Below, one piece after another: positions 55,992 to 64,000 of a DNA stretch of 64,000 nucleotides (position 1 is its first letter; each line of letters begins with the position of its first letter). Under the pieces are notes generated by a model. It saw nothing but the letters and a program-made list of their open reading frames with translations. It was not told where the DNA came from and searched no databases. The DNA is from Denitratimonas yunnanensis (SeqCode) (GTDB taxonomy: Bacteria > Pseudomonadota > Gammaproteobacteria > Xanthomonadales > Xanthomonadaceae). Position numbers and translations under genes: made by a program. The DNA is taken from positions 124,001-188,000 of the forward strand of contig JAPMLR010000005.1 in assembly GCA_026410415.1 (NCBI GenBank). Reading direction: 5' to 3'.

Positions 55992-56902
55992 CCGCCACCC
56001 GCCTCGTGTCCGGAGGGCGCCGCCAGCGTGGGGTTGCCTTCATCATCGTGATCTGGTTGATGGCATTGCTGGTGGTGCTGCTCGGGGCGTTTGCGCTGAT
56101 CGCCCGAACCGAGGGCATGCAGGCACGCCATCTGTATGACGCGACCGTGGCCCGTTACGCCGCCGAGGCGGGGATCAATCAGGCTACTTACTTTCTTTCC
56201 ATACCCGATCCGCAGCTTCGCTGGATCCCCGATGGGCGGGAGTACGCGTTCGCCTTCGACGATGCGGAAATCCAGATCCGGATCACCGACGAATCAGGTC
56301 TCATCGACCTCAATGCTGCCGATATGACCGCGTTGACGGAACTCTTTGAGGGGATTGGCGTCGAACTGGATCAGGCTGCCGCATTGGCGGCGGCGATCCA
56401 GGATTGGCGCGATGCAGATGATCTGGTTTCTCCCAATGGCGCCGAAGACAACGAGTACGCCGGCGAAGGCGTGCCATGGGGTCCGAAAAACGCGCCGTTC
56501 GACATGGTCTCCGAATTGCTGCAAGTGCTCGGCATGACCCCGGACATCTATCGCCAGATGGAAACGGCCGTGACGGTGTATTCCGGCCAGTCGCGCCCCA
56601 ACCTTGCGTTTGCGCCTTACGAGATCATCCTCGCCATTCCCGGCATGACTCCCGAACTTGCCCAGCAGATCATCGCCGACCGGCACGCATGGGATCCATC
56701 CAGCGGCATGCCGCCGCCCGTGTTGCCTGATGGGTCGCCGCTGATGGCGCAGGGCGGCACCGGCACGTATAGTATCGAGTCCCGCGCCACGCTCCCGAAT
56801 GGAGCTTGGACGCAGGTGGATGCCACGATCCGGCTTGGCGGCGGCGGAGTCTCCGGCATGGCCTACACCGTTCTGCGCTGGCAGGACGGCGATTCCCTCT
56901 GA
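55988..56902 (+). CDS. gspK: Minor pseudopilin GspK (304 aa)
   Basis: Largest pseudopilin, thought to cap the tip. The leader ends RQRG-VAFIIVIWLMALLVVLLG; as usual for GspK, the fifth mature residue is not Glu. The alpha-domain inserted in the pilin fold contains SGLIDLNAADMTALTELF (T2SK helix-hairpin) and IQDWRDADDLVSPNGAEDNEY, with the Asp/Glu-rich site that binds calcium in E. coli GspK. The GTG at 55988 overlaps the gspJ stop. The frame is open further upstream inside gspJ. Confidence 0.93.
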   Translation: MTATRLVSGGRRQRGVAFIIVIWLMALLVVLLGAFALIARTEGMQARHLYDATVARYAAEAGINQATYFLSIPDPQLRWIPDGREYAFAFDDAEIQIRITDESGLIDLNAADMTALTELFEGIGVELDQAAALAAAIQDWRDADDLVSPNGAEDNEYAGEGVPWGPKNAPFDMVSELLQVLGMTPDIYRQMETAVTVYSGQSRPNLAFAPYEIILAIPGMTPELAQQIIADRHAWDPSSGMPPPVLPDGSPLMAQGGTGTYSIESRATLPNGAWTQVDATIRLGGGGVSGMAYTVLRWQDGDSL

Positions 56903-56909
56903 CGATTGC

Positions 56910-58058
56910 ATGCCCACGATTTCCGACCAACTCGCCCAGTCGTTGAGCCGTCTCACCGCGCGCTACGCCCAGAGTCCGATTCCGGCCTTTCTGGCGTGGT
57001 GGGGCGGCGAGTTGCGTGCCTGCCTGCCGTTGCGCTGGCGGCGACGGTTCCGTGTATCCGAGCGATCGATCCTGCTGCGTCTCGAAGGCGACGAACTGAT
57101 TGCGCTCGCCCAGCGCGAAGGCGCGAGCGAGGAACTGGGTCGGCTTCCTGCCACGCCGCCCGAATCGCTTCCCGCCGCGTTGAACGAACTTCTCGACGAA
57201 GACAGCCGTGAAGCCCGCCGCGTCCTCTTGATTCCGTCCCGGGCTGTGCTGCGCCGCACCCTGCAACTGCCGGTTGCGGCGCTTGAGAATCTCTCCAGCG
57301 TACTTGGGTTCGAGCTGGACCGGCAGACGCCATTCCGGGCCGATCAGGTCTACTACGACAGTCGCGTGCTCCCGCATGAACCGGATGCCCGCCAGACATC
57401 CGTGCAGCTGGCGCTGATCACGCGTCAGCGCCTGGCAGAGGAACTGGCGGGCATCGACGGCCTGGCCTCCACCCTCAGCGCAGTGGATGCCGACGAGGCC
57501 GGCGGCGGCCGGGCTGGCTTCAACTTTCTTCCGCCCGAGCAGCGCGCGCGCCGCAATCACACCTTTGGCTGGCTCATGGCCGGGCTGGCGGTGGCCACGC
57601 TGTTTTTCCTCTGGCTTGGCATGAACCGGATCATCGACAACCGTGCCGAGGCCATCGTGCGGCTGCAGGCCGAGGTCGATGCGCAGCGCGACGAAGCCCG
57701 TGCCGTGACGCGCCTTCGGGACGAACTGGACACCGCTGCAGCGGGCGCCAACTTCCTCGCCGTCGAAAAGTTCCGTCAGCCGTCGATGCTTTTGTTGCTG
57801 GAGGATTTGACGAGACTCCTTCCGGACGACACCTTCCTGGAGCGCCTCAGCGTGACGCGTGGCGAGTTGACGCTGGCCGGCCAAAGCAGTCAGGCACCCA
57901 AGCTGGTGGAATTGCTCCAGGACAGCAAGACCTTCCGCTCGCCATCGTTGAGTGGCCCGATCCAGCCTGACAGCCGCTCCGGCAAGGATCGTTTCAACAT
58001 CGCCGCCCAGTTCGGCGCGCAATCGGAGGATGGCGATGCGCCTGATGCCGGACGCTAA
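56910..58058 (+). CDS. gspL: Type II secretion platform protein GspL (382 aa)
   Basis: Bitopic inner-membrane protein that recruits GspE to the membrane. The N-terminal ~215 residues form the cytoplasmic actin-like part (RRVLLIPSRAVLRRTLQLP, LENLSSVLGFELDRQTPFRADQ), then one membrane helix (WLMAGLAVATLFFLWLG near 220-236), a coiled coil (AEAIVRLQAEVDAQRDEARA) and a periplasmic ferredoxin-like domain with LLLLEDLTRLLPDDTFLERL, shared with PilN. The ATG at 56910, seven bases after gspK, is chosen. Confidence 0.92.
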   Translation: MPTISDQLAQSLSRLTARYAQSPIPAFLAWWGGELRACLPLRWRRRFRVSERSILLRLEGDELIALAQREGASEELGRLPATPPESLPAALNELLDEDSREARRVLLIPSRAVLRRTLQLPVAALENLSSVLGFELDRQTPFRADQVYYDSRVLPHEPDARQTSVQLALITRQRLAEELAGIDGLASTLSAVDADEAGGGRAGFNFLPPEQRARRNHTFGWLMAGLAVATLFFLWLGMNRIIDNRAEAIVRLQAEVDAQRDEARAVTRLRDELDTAAAGANFLAVEKFRQPSMLLLLEDLTRLLPDDTFLERLSVTRGELTLAGQSSQAPKLVELLQDSKTFRSPSLSGPIQPDSRSGKDRFNIAAQFGAQSEDGDAPDAGR

Positions 58059-58689
58059 GAAGGGGCGCGCGCTTGCGGTGATCTTGCTGTTGATCGTGCT
58101 GCTGCTCGGTTATCTGGTCGGCGTGCACTGGTGGTTCGTGTCGCCGCTGGTGCAATCGCGCCAGGAGATGATCGAGTTGCGCGACGAGGAAGCACGATTC
58201 CGGGCGATCGCCCAGCAGCGCGATGCGATTCGCGAGGCATTGACTCAGGTGCGTCAGTTCGAGAGTGAAAACCCCGGCTTCCTGACCGAAGCCAATTTCG
58301 ATCTGGCCGCATCCGCGCTGATCCAGCGCCTGCAGGAGCAGATCGACATGCTCCAGGCCGGGGAGAGCTGCAAGCTGATCAGCCGCACGCCGTTTCGCGG
58401 AAACCAGAACGCGCGTGCCGCGGCCTCGGCCTCCGAGCCGTTCGAGAAGGTCACGATCAAGGTCCGCATGTTTTGCGAGATGGAATATTTCGGCCCGCTG
58501 CTGCATGGGCTGGAAAGCGGCAGTCCGCAACTGTTCGTCTCCGACCTCACCATCACCAGCCGGCGCGGCAGCGGTGCCGCGACACGATCGACCCGCCCGG
58601 GGCAGCGATCCCAGGCCGCGGCGAGCACGCTCGATCAATCCTTCGATCTCTACGGCTACTTGCGCCGCAGTCCCGGAGGCAAATCATGA
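58036..58689 (+). CDS. gspM: Type II secretion protein GspM (217 aa)
   Basis: Inner-membrane partner of GspL. A short cytosolic start is followed by a membrane helix (ALAVILLLIVLLLGYLVGVH) and a periplasmic part with a coiled coil (QEMIELRDEEARFRAIAQQ...) and a ferredoxin-like end. Two ATGs, 58030 and 58036, are possible; GGAGG at 58025-58029 abuts the first but lies six bases before the second, so 58036 is preferred. It overlaps the end of gspL, and its stop overlaps gspN. Confidence 0.87.
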   Translation: MRLMPDAKKGRALAVILLLIVLLLGYLVGVHWWFVSPLVQSRQEMIELRDEEARFRAIAQQRDAIREALTQVRQFESENPGFLTEANFDLAASALIQRLQEQIDMLQAGESCKLISRTPFRGNQNARAAASASEPFEKVTIKVRMFCEMEYFGPLLHGLESGSPQLFVSDLTITSRRGSGAATRSTRPGQRSQAAASTLDQSFDLYGYLRRSPGGKS

Positions 58690-59438
58690 CCGGCCTCCAT
58701 CTCACGCCTTCGCAGCGCTTGCCGGCCCTGCTGATCGCCGTCGTGGCGCTCTGGGCTCTCATCTTTTGCGTTGCCGCGCTGGCTGGGCTGGGTGGGCGTT
58801 ATGGCGTGCATCCGGATGATCCGTCCCGGATACCGCCACTTCCCGCGCTGGATCTCTCGCAAGCGCGCAGTCCGTTGCAGCCAGTGGAAACTTACGCCGA
58901 TATCGGCGAGCGCCCGCTGTTCAATCCGGACCGCAAGCCTGTTCCGATCGAGGAGGATCAGGGCGGCGAGGCCACATCCGAAGAACCGGTGGTGCCACCG
59001 ACTCCACTGGACATCGCCGTCACCAGCATCATCATGACCCCGCAGGTCAAGATTGCCATCATCACCGACAATCGCAGCGGCAAGAGCCAGTCGCTCAAGA
59101 TCGGCGATGTGCTTGAAGGCGAGCAGTCCGGCTGGAAATTGGCGGAACTGGAAGCGCGAAAGGCGGTCTTCACTGGCCCCGGTGGCGCCTCCTCCGTGGA
59201 TCTGCGCGTGTTCGACGGTGCGGGTGGGCAGGCTCCCACGCCGGCTCCCGTGGTGCAGGCGCAGGAGGTGCGGGGCGACGACGGTGTGCCACAGGTGGCA
59301 GAGCAGGGCGCCGCTCCGGCCGAAACCGGCAAGGTCGAGGCCATGACGCCGGAGGCCCGTGCCGAAATGATCCGGCGCCGTATCGAAGAGCGCAGGCGTC
59401 AGATGCGCGAAGAAGCAGAACGCGCCAACAACAGGTAG
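58686..59438 (+). CDS. gspN: Type II secretion protein GspN/GspC-like (XpsN type, 250 aa)
   Basis: Bitopic protein at the gspC position in this xanthomonad-type cluster, which has no separate gspC. One N-terminal membrane helix (LPALLIAVVALWALIFCVAAL), a Pro-rich stretch, then YADIGERPLFNPDRKPV and a homology-region domain (VTSIIMTPQVKIAIITDN, QSLKIGDVLEGEQSGWKLAEL) like the HR domain by which GspC binds the secretin. The end is a charged helix (AEMIRRRIEERRRQMREE). It overlaps gspM (ATGA) and precedes gspD by 11 bp. Known XpsN of Xanthomonas plays this role. Confidence 0.85.
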   Translation: MTGLHLTPSQRLPALLIAVVALWALIFCVAALAGLGGRYGVHPDDPSRIPPLPALDLSQARSPLQPVETYADIGERPLFNPDRKPVPIEEDQGGEATSEEPVVPPTPLDIAVTSIIMTPQVKIAIITDNRSGKSQSLKIGDVLEGEQSGWKLAELEARKAVFTGPGGASSVDLRVFDGAGGQAPTPAPVVQAQEVRGDDGVPQVAEQGAAPAETGKVEAMTPEARAEMIRRRIEERRRQMREEAERANNR

Positions 59439-59449
59439 GACTTCACCAG

Positions 59450-61801
59450 GTGAAAGCGATCAAACCAGTCACCGGCACCACGCCCGCGCCCAGGCGCGGA
59501 TGGCGCCCGTCATACATTCTGATGCTTGTCGCGTTGGCGGTAATGCTGGCCGGCTGCACGGCGCGCGAGCCGCGACCGGTGTTCAGGCCGTTCGATTCCT
59601 ATTCCGAGGAAATGCAACGCCTCGCCGCACGTGGCGAGTTGCCGCCGGACGAGACGGAAGCCAGTGCCGCGCCGATCGAGGATCGCAGTGACGTCACCCA
59701 GCCCGGCACCGGAACCTTCATCAACGAAGCGGCAGCCAGTCGCACGCCCCCGGGGCCTGGCCCCACGGGCGAGGTCTCCTTCAATTTCGAAGGGGAATCG
59801 CTGCATGCCGTGGTCAAGGCCATCCTTGGCGACTTCCTGCAGCAGAACTACGTCATCGCGCCGGGCGTGCAGGGCAATGTGACCTTCTCCACCGCCAAGC
59901 CGCTGCGTGGCGATCAGGCCCTGTCGATCCTGGAAATGCTGCTGCGCTGGAACAACACCACGATGGTCTGGCAGGACGGCCGCTACACCATCCTGCCGGT
60001 GGCCCAGGCATTGCCGGGCAACCTCACGCCGCGCTCCGGCGCGTTGCAGAACATGCGCGGCTACGAAGTGCGCGCCGTGCCGTTGCAGTTCATTTCCGCG
60101 GTCGAAATGGAGAAACTGCTCAAGCCGTACGCCAAGCCGGAGGCGGTGGTGAACGTCGATACCGCGCGCAACATGCTCGTGCTCGCCGGCTCGCGTGCGG
60201 AACTGGACAACTACCTGCATACCGTTTCGGTGTTTGACATCGACTGGCTGGAAGGCATGTCCGTCGGCGTGTTCAACCTGACCCAGACAGAAGCTTCCAA
60301 AACCGTTGCCGAGCTGGAGAAGATTTTCGGTGAGGGCAGCAACACGCCGATGGCCGGCATGTTCCGCTTCATGCCGCTGGAAGGCATCAATGCCATTCTG
60401 GTCATCACGCCGCAGCCGCGCTATCTGGTCCGGATTCGCGAGTGGGTCGAGCGTTTCGATCTCGGCGGAGGCCAGGCGGGCCCGCGCCTGTATCTGTATG
60501 CAGTGAAGAACGTCAAGGCCATCGACCTGGCCACCACCTTGTCCGATGTGTTCGGCAGCCCGGCTCCCACGAGCCGCAGCTCGTCGGGCGGCAGTGTTGC
60601 GCCGGGCCTGGAGTCCGTGCAGGTGCGCGGTGTGGGTGCCGACGGAAGCGTCACGCCCCCCAACATGCGCGGCAACCCGGGTCAGCAGGCAAGCGATCGC
60701 CAGAACTCCAATCGCTCGCGTCGGGGTGACGACGCACAGTTTGCCGCCGCTCTCGGAGATGGCGCGCCGGTGGTGGATGGCAGCGGTGGCATCGCGCTTG
60801 GCGCGACCGACGAGATTCGCGTGTCCGCGGTGGAGGAGAGCAATTCCGTACTCGTCCTGGCCACGTCTTCGCAGTGGGAATCGATCCGGCGGGTGATCGA
60901 ACGCCTGGACACCATTCCGCTGCAGGTGCACATCGAAGCCAAGATCCTCCAGGTCACCCTCAACGACCAGCTGCGCTACGGCGTGCAGTGGTACTTCGAG
61001 AATGCCATCGGCGGCATCGAAGGCGCGGGTTCGGCCCTGCAGGAGCTGGCCGGCGCGGCCCGTGGCTGGCGTGATTACGCCGGCAGCATCAGTGGCGGCA
61101 ACCTGGGTTGGACCTTCATCGGTCCCAACATTGCCGCCCTCATCAACACCCTCGATTCGGTCTCCACCGTGCATGTGTTGTCCGCGCCGTCCGTGGTGGT
61201 GCTCAACAACAAGCAGGCCACGATCAATGTCGGCACGCAGATTCCGGTCAACAGCAGCTTCATCAATACCGGCATCGGCAACAGCAGCAGCCAGACCTAC
61301 GTCCAGTTCCGCGACACCGGCATCACGCTCAGCGTCACCCCGCGTGTCAATCCCGGCGGACTGGTGTTCATGGAAATCGACCAGCAGGACAGCACCCCCG
61401 GCGCATCTGCCGATGCGGTCAACGGCAACGTGCCCGTGGACCAGCGCAAGATCCAGACCGAAATCGCCGTACAATCCGGCCAGACCGTCCTGCTGGGTGG
61501 TCTCATCAAGCAGACCGACACCAAGGCTTCCAGCGGTGTGCCCGGCCTGCACCGGATTCCGGTCGTCGGCGGGCTGTTCGGCGGCAAGAACCAGCAGATG
61601 CAGCGACAGGAGCTGCTCGTCATGCTTACTCCTGTCGTGATCCGCAACGGTGATGATGCCCGTCGTCTCACTGATGAGTACTCCGCCCAGTTCCGCGCGC
61701 TGGAGCCGCTGCGCGCCCAGGGCATCGCTCCCGTCGGCAATGACGGCGATGCGCGCCTTCCCGCCGTGTATCCGGCAGACAACCACAACGACCACGAATG
61801 A
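59450..61801 (+). CDS. gspD: Type II secretion secretin GspD (783 aa)
   Basis: Outer-membrane channel of the type II machine, a 15-mer in homologues. The N-terminus is a lipoprotein signal with lipobox LAGC (C36), unlike the E. coli type with a cleaved signal and pilotin, but as known for XpsD. N-domains: N0 (~113-200, VSFNFEGESLHAVVKAIL), N1 to N3 with VPLQFISAVEMEKLL, ITPQPRYLVRIREWVERFD and the loop-rich KNVKAIDLATTLSDVFGS; then the secretin core with VHVLSAPSVVVLNNKQATINVG, ITLSVTPRVNPGGLV and LLGGLIKQTDTKASSGVPGL. The GTG start has TAGGA nine bases upstream. Confidence 0.95.
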   Translation: MKAIKPVTGTTPAPRRGWRPSYILMLVALAVMLAGCTAREPRPVFRPFDSYSEEMQRLAARGELPPDETEASAAPIEDRSDVTQPGTGTFINEAAASRTPPGPGPTGEVSFNFEGESLHAVVKAILGDFLQQNYVIAPGVQGNVTFSTAKPLRGDQALSILEMLLRWNNTTMVWQDGRYTILPVAQALPGNLTPRSGALQNMRGYEVRAVPLQFISAVEMEKLLKPYAKPEAVVNVDTARNMLVLAGSRAELDNYLHTVSVFDIDWLEGMSVGVFNLTQTEASKTVAELEKIFGEGSNTPMAGMFRFMPLEGINAILVITPQPRYLVRIREWVERFDLGGGQAGPRLYLYAVKNVKAIDLATTLSDVFGSPAPTSRSSSGGSVAPGLESVQVRGVGADGSVTPPNMRGNPGQQASDRQNSNRSRRGDDAQFAAALGDGAPVVDGSGGIALGATDEIRVSAVEESNSVLVLATSSQWESIRRVIERLDTIPLQVHIEAKILQVTLNDQLRYGVQWYFENAIGGIEGAGSALQELAGAARGWRDYAGSISGGNLGWTFIGPNIAALINTLDSVSTVHVLSAPSVVVLNNKQATINVGTQIPVNSSFINTGIGNSSSQTYVQFRDTGITLSVTPRVNPGGLVFMEIDQQDSTPGASADAVNGNVPVDQRKIQTEIAVQSGQTVLLGGLIKQTDTKASSGVPGLHRIPVVGGLFGGKNQQMQRQELLVMLTPVVIRNGDDARRLTDEYSAQFRALEPLRAQGIAPVGNDGDARLPAVYPADNHNDHE

Positions 61802-61815
61802 TCGAGGAGCTTTCC

Positions 61816-62262
61816 ATGCGCTTTCGCCATATCGCCATCGCCGCCATTGCCGTCGTCCTGACGGCTTGCGGCGCAGCCACCAGTACCCAGACCCGCACCA
61901 AGGGGGTTGAAGGGACGCCCGTGGAAATCGTCTCCGCGAACGCCTTGGCACGCTGGAACGCGATCATCGACAGGGATCTCAATGCTGCCTATGAGTACCT
62001 CACCCCCGGAACCCGGGCCACCACGCCTTTCGATGCGTACCGCCAACGTTTTCTCGGTGTGATGATCCGCTGGACCAAGGCCCGCATCGAGAAGGTCGAG
62101 TGCAACGATCCGGATGTATGCACCGCCAGGCTGTACATCACTTACAAGGTGCGCCCGGCGCAGTCCGGCACGGGCGAGATCGAAGGGTACAGCCCAGTCG
62201 AGGAGCAATGGATCCGCACGGGCGGACAGTGGTACTACCTCCCGGACAAGACTGGCCGCTGA
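61816..62262 (+). CDS. Small lipoprotein after gspD (148 aa)
   Basis: Predicted lipoprotein with signal MRFRHIAIAAIAVVLTAC (lipobox LTAC, C18). The mature part reads ANALARWNAIIDRDLNAAYEYLTPGTRATT, a SnoaL/nuclear-transport-factor-like beginning, and ends EEQWIRTGGQWYYLPDKTG. Two cysteines (ECNDPDVC) may pair. An ATG at 61798 overlaps the gspD stop, but ATG 61816 has GAGGAG seven bases before it and gives a clean lipoprotein signal. Being last in the gsp cluster it could be an accessory or pilotin-like factor, but no family resemblance to known pilotins was seen. Confidence 0.8.
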   Translation: MRFRHIAIAAIAVVLTACGAATSTQTRTKGVEGTPVEIVSANALARWNAIIDRDLNAAYEYLTPGTRATTPFDAYRQRFLGVMIRWTKARIEKVECNDPDVCTARLYITYKVRPAQSGTGEIEGYSPVEEQWIRTGGQWYYLPDKTGR

Positions 62263-62344
62263 CACGTTCCCGGTTTGGCGCGCAACGTGAGCGGCTGGCC
62301 GGATTTGGCAACGGCAGCATCCGCAGCAAGGGGCTTGGCGGATG

Positions 62345-62374
62345 TTGCATCGAGTGGAGCAGTATGCTTATACT
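62345..62374 (+). promoter_or_regulatory. Sigma-70 promoter of the terminal exported protein
   Basis: -35 TTGCAT (62345-62350), 18-bp spacer, -10 TATACT (62369-62374), about 110 bp before the ATG at 62484. The long leader that follows could carry regulation. This suggests the gene is transcribed apart from the gsp cluster. I see no other feature in this 221-bp gap. Confidence 0.65.
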
Positions 62375-62483
62375 CCCACCCGCTGCACCCCGGTGGAACG
62401 CGTGGCAATGTATCGCCGTGCTCTCCGCAGGAGGTGTGGGCAGAAAAAAAGCCCTGTGATTTGAAACTCTTAGGAGTGTTGTG

Positions 62484-64000
62484 ATGAAAAAGAATTCGCT
62501 GACCACAGCCATCATCGCCGGCGTTGCCGGCGTTGCAGGCTTGGCGGGCGTGGCTCATGCCGTCAACCTCAATGCTGACGGCATCGGTCAGGTCCTCCTG
62601 TACCCGTACTACACCACCAATGGTGGCAACACCACGCTGATCCAGGTGGTCAACACCTCCGACGTCGGCAAGGCCGTCAAGGTCCGCTTCCTTGAGTCGC
62701 TGAACTCGAAGGAAGTCCTCGACTTCAACCTGTATATGTCGCCGTACGACGTGTGGACCGCCAACATCCACGAGAACGCAGAAGGCAAGGTCGGTATCGT
62801 CACCCCCGACAAGTCCTGCATCGTGCCGAACCGCGTGATGCCCGACGCTGAAGGCAACGTCCGTTTCACCGAATTCCTCGATTTCGAATTCGGCTACTGG
62901 CGCCCGGATCGTCTCGGCCTGACTGCCTCCGCGAACAATATCTCGCGTAAGGCCCAGGGTCACATTGAAGTCATCGAAATGGGTGACCTCTATGGCTTTG
63001 CTCATCGCTATGCCCTGCACGGCACGCACGGTGGTGAGTGGCGTCCGGAAAACTGCGGCTGGTTCCAGGCTCAGTGGTTCACCCCGGGCAGCGCTGCCAA
63101 TCCGACCTGGTTGTACCAGAGTGGAAGCAGCAACGCAGCCGACGGCAACAACTTCGGTCGCGCCCAGAGCTACGTCGCTTCCCCGGGTTCGGTCTACTGG
63201 AGCGATGGCCCGATGCCGGAGCTGGTGACCGGTGAAGATCGTCGTCGTCCGGGTGCGGGTGGCCTGTTCGGTTCGGCCTACATCGTCAACGTTGCTGACG
63301 GTACTGCGTTCAGCTACAACGCCGAGGCCCTCAACGGCTTCCTGACCATCGACGAGCGCGATACGGACTTTCTCGAAGACACCAACCTGCACCATGCTCC
63401 GGGTACGGTCTATCCGGCACTGTGGCAGGCGGCGAACTACTACGACATAGCGACCGAGTCCTACTGGTCGACCTCGACGGTGTTCGACGCTCTGGGCAAC
63501 GCTCTGACGTTTGCCTTCCAGCGCGCCGCCATCGACCCGACCGCTCCGACGGCCGTTGGTCTGCCTTCGCCGGACGCGGTTTCCGCCGTGCTGAGCGCCC
63601 GTTACATCATGAACGAGTACGCCGTCAACGGCTTCTCGTCCGCGACCTCTGACTGGGTGGTCACCTTCCCGACCAAGCAGCTCCATACCTACCGTCCGCG
63701 TACGGGCCCTTGCAGCCAGCCGACCGGTACCCGTCCGTTCAGCTGCGCCCAGGGTGCAGGCCGCAACGGTGCCGTTGGCGACAACATCTTCGACGGCTAC
63801 TGGCCTGAAGAGTATGAGCTGAGCTACTGGGATCGTGAAGAGCTCGAGCCGTTCACCCCGCCGAATCCGGGTGATGTCTCGCCGCTGCCGCCTCCGGGTC
63901 AGCAGCAGGTCTTCGCGTTTGGTGCCGAAGCCAACGTGTTGACGTTCTACACGGAAGACACCACGGCTGAGACCGTTCTGTCCGCGCCTCTGGGCGTGGC
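62484..64000 (+). CDS. Large exported protein of unknown function, cut by the window end
   Basis: Open for 505 codons without a stop to the last base, so the 3' end is missing. AGGAG at 62472-62476 precedes the ATG by seven bases. Signal peptide MKKNSLTTAIIAGVAGVAGLAGVAHA. The mature part starts NLNADGIGQVLLYPYYTTNG, continues LIQVVNTSDVGKAVKVRFLE and LDFNLYMSPYDVWTANI, and carries few cysteines and many aromatic residues. I recall unnamed exported proteins in several proteobacteria that share the phrase GQVLLYPYYT, but no function is known to me. Its place behind the type II secretion genes suggests a secreted or surface protein. Codon use is unusually uniform, suggesting high expression. 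Confidence 0.75.
   Translation, partial: MKKNSLTTAIIAGVAGVAGLAGVAHAVNLNADGIGQVLLYPYYTTNGGNTTLIQVVNTSDVGKAVKVRFLESLNSKEVLDFNLYMSPYDVWTANIHENAEGKVGIVTPDKSCIVPNRVMPDAEGNVRFTEFLDFEFGYWRPDRLGLTASANNISRKAQGHIEVIEMGDLYGFAHRYALHGTHGGEWRPENCGWFQAQWFTPGSAANPTWLYQSGSSNAADGNNFGRAQSYVASPGSVYWSDGPMPELVTGEDRRRPGAGGLFGSAYIVNVADGTAFSYNAEALNGFLTIDERDTDFLEDTNLHHAPGTVYPALWQAANYYDIATESYWSTSTVFDALGNALTFAFQRAAIDPTAPTAVGLPSPDAVSAVLSARYIMNEYAVNGFSSATSDWVVTFPTKQLHTYRPRTGPCSQPTGTRPFSCAQGAGRNGAVGDNIFDGYWPEEYELSYWDREELEPFTPPNPGDVSPLPPPGQQQVFAFGAEANVLTFYTEDTTAETVLSAPLGV

Noticed and set aside
59510..61951. Open frame antisense to gspD (813 codons)
   Set aside because: Shadow of the secretin gene; same reasons.

Overview
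The window is a gene-dense, visibly high-GC bacterial chromosome segment. It carries about 57 protein genes, two tRNAs and one likely small RNA. Gene content and order point to a gammaproteobacterium of the order Xanthomonadales (Lysobacterales). The type II secretion cluster runs gspE-F-G-H-I-J-K-L-M-N-D with a lipoprotein secretin and a Xanthomonas-type GspN. The blocks leuS-lptE-holA-nadD-rsfS-rlmH and pepA-holC opposite lptF-lptG are typical of gammaproteobacteria. HutF, DUF4785 and DUF4105/DUF2388 proteins fit the same group. The species cannot be named from this sequence alone.

Left part (1-6.4 kb): a LuxR-type regulator, then a 1300-residue secreted protein built from cysteine-containing beta repeats, a duplicated unknown module, seven RCC1 repeats and a P-domain. 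It lies in a less GC-rich stretch, with a C9 tract upstream and a broken IS66-like transposase tail downstream, and looks acquired. Next come fdxA and tRNA-Glu on the minus strand behind one clear promoter.

Housekeeping part (6.4-20.2 kb): pcnB-folK-panB-panC (RNA polyadenylation, folate, pantothenate); a probable three-hairpin small RNA with its own terminator; pgi; leuS followed by a GST-family gene and lptE-holA-nadD-rsfS-rlmH; then a small thioredoxin-fold gene divergent from sdaA.

Middle part (20.3-32.6 kb): a DMT transporter, a secreted alpha/beta hydrolase, a large tricorn-like S41 protease, uvrB (minus), an orphan FimT/GspH pseudopilin, tRNA-Asn with promoter and terminator, hutF, and a pair encoding a secreted lipase-like protein and a DUF4785 protein.

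The valS to pepA part (32.7-44.4 kb): the usual pepA-holC-valS order is split by about 4.1 kb. This holds a DUF4105/DUF2388 pair, a 174-residue fragment matching the nuclease end of type III restriction Res subunits, and an aminotransferase. Divergent from pepA are lptF-lptG, and beyond them an RDD protein, xerD and dsbC.

Right part (46.4-64 kb): purL overlaps a small membrane-protein gene, which overlaps gspE, so the complete type II secretion cluster may be translated or transcribed in continuity with purL. A small lipoprotein follows gspD. A separately promoted exported protein of unknown function runs off the right end. Several proteins here with export signals (RCC1 protein, lipase, DUF4785 protein, terminal protein) are plausible secretion substrates, but that is inference.
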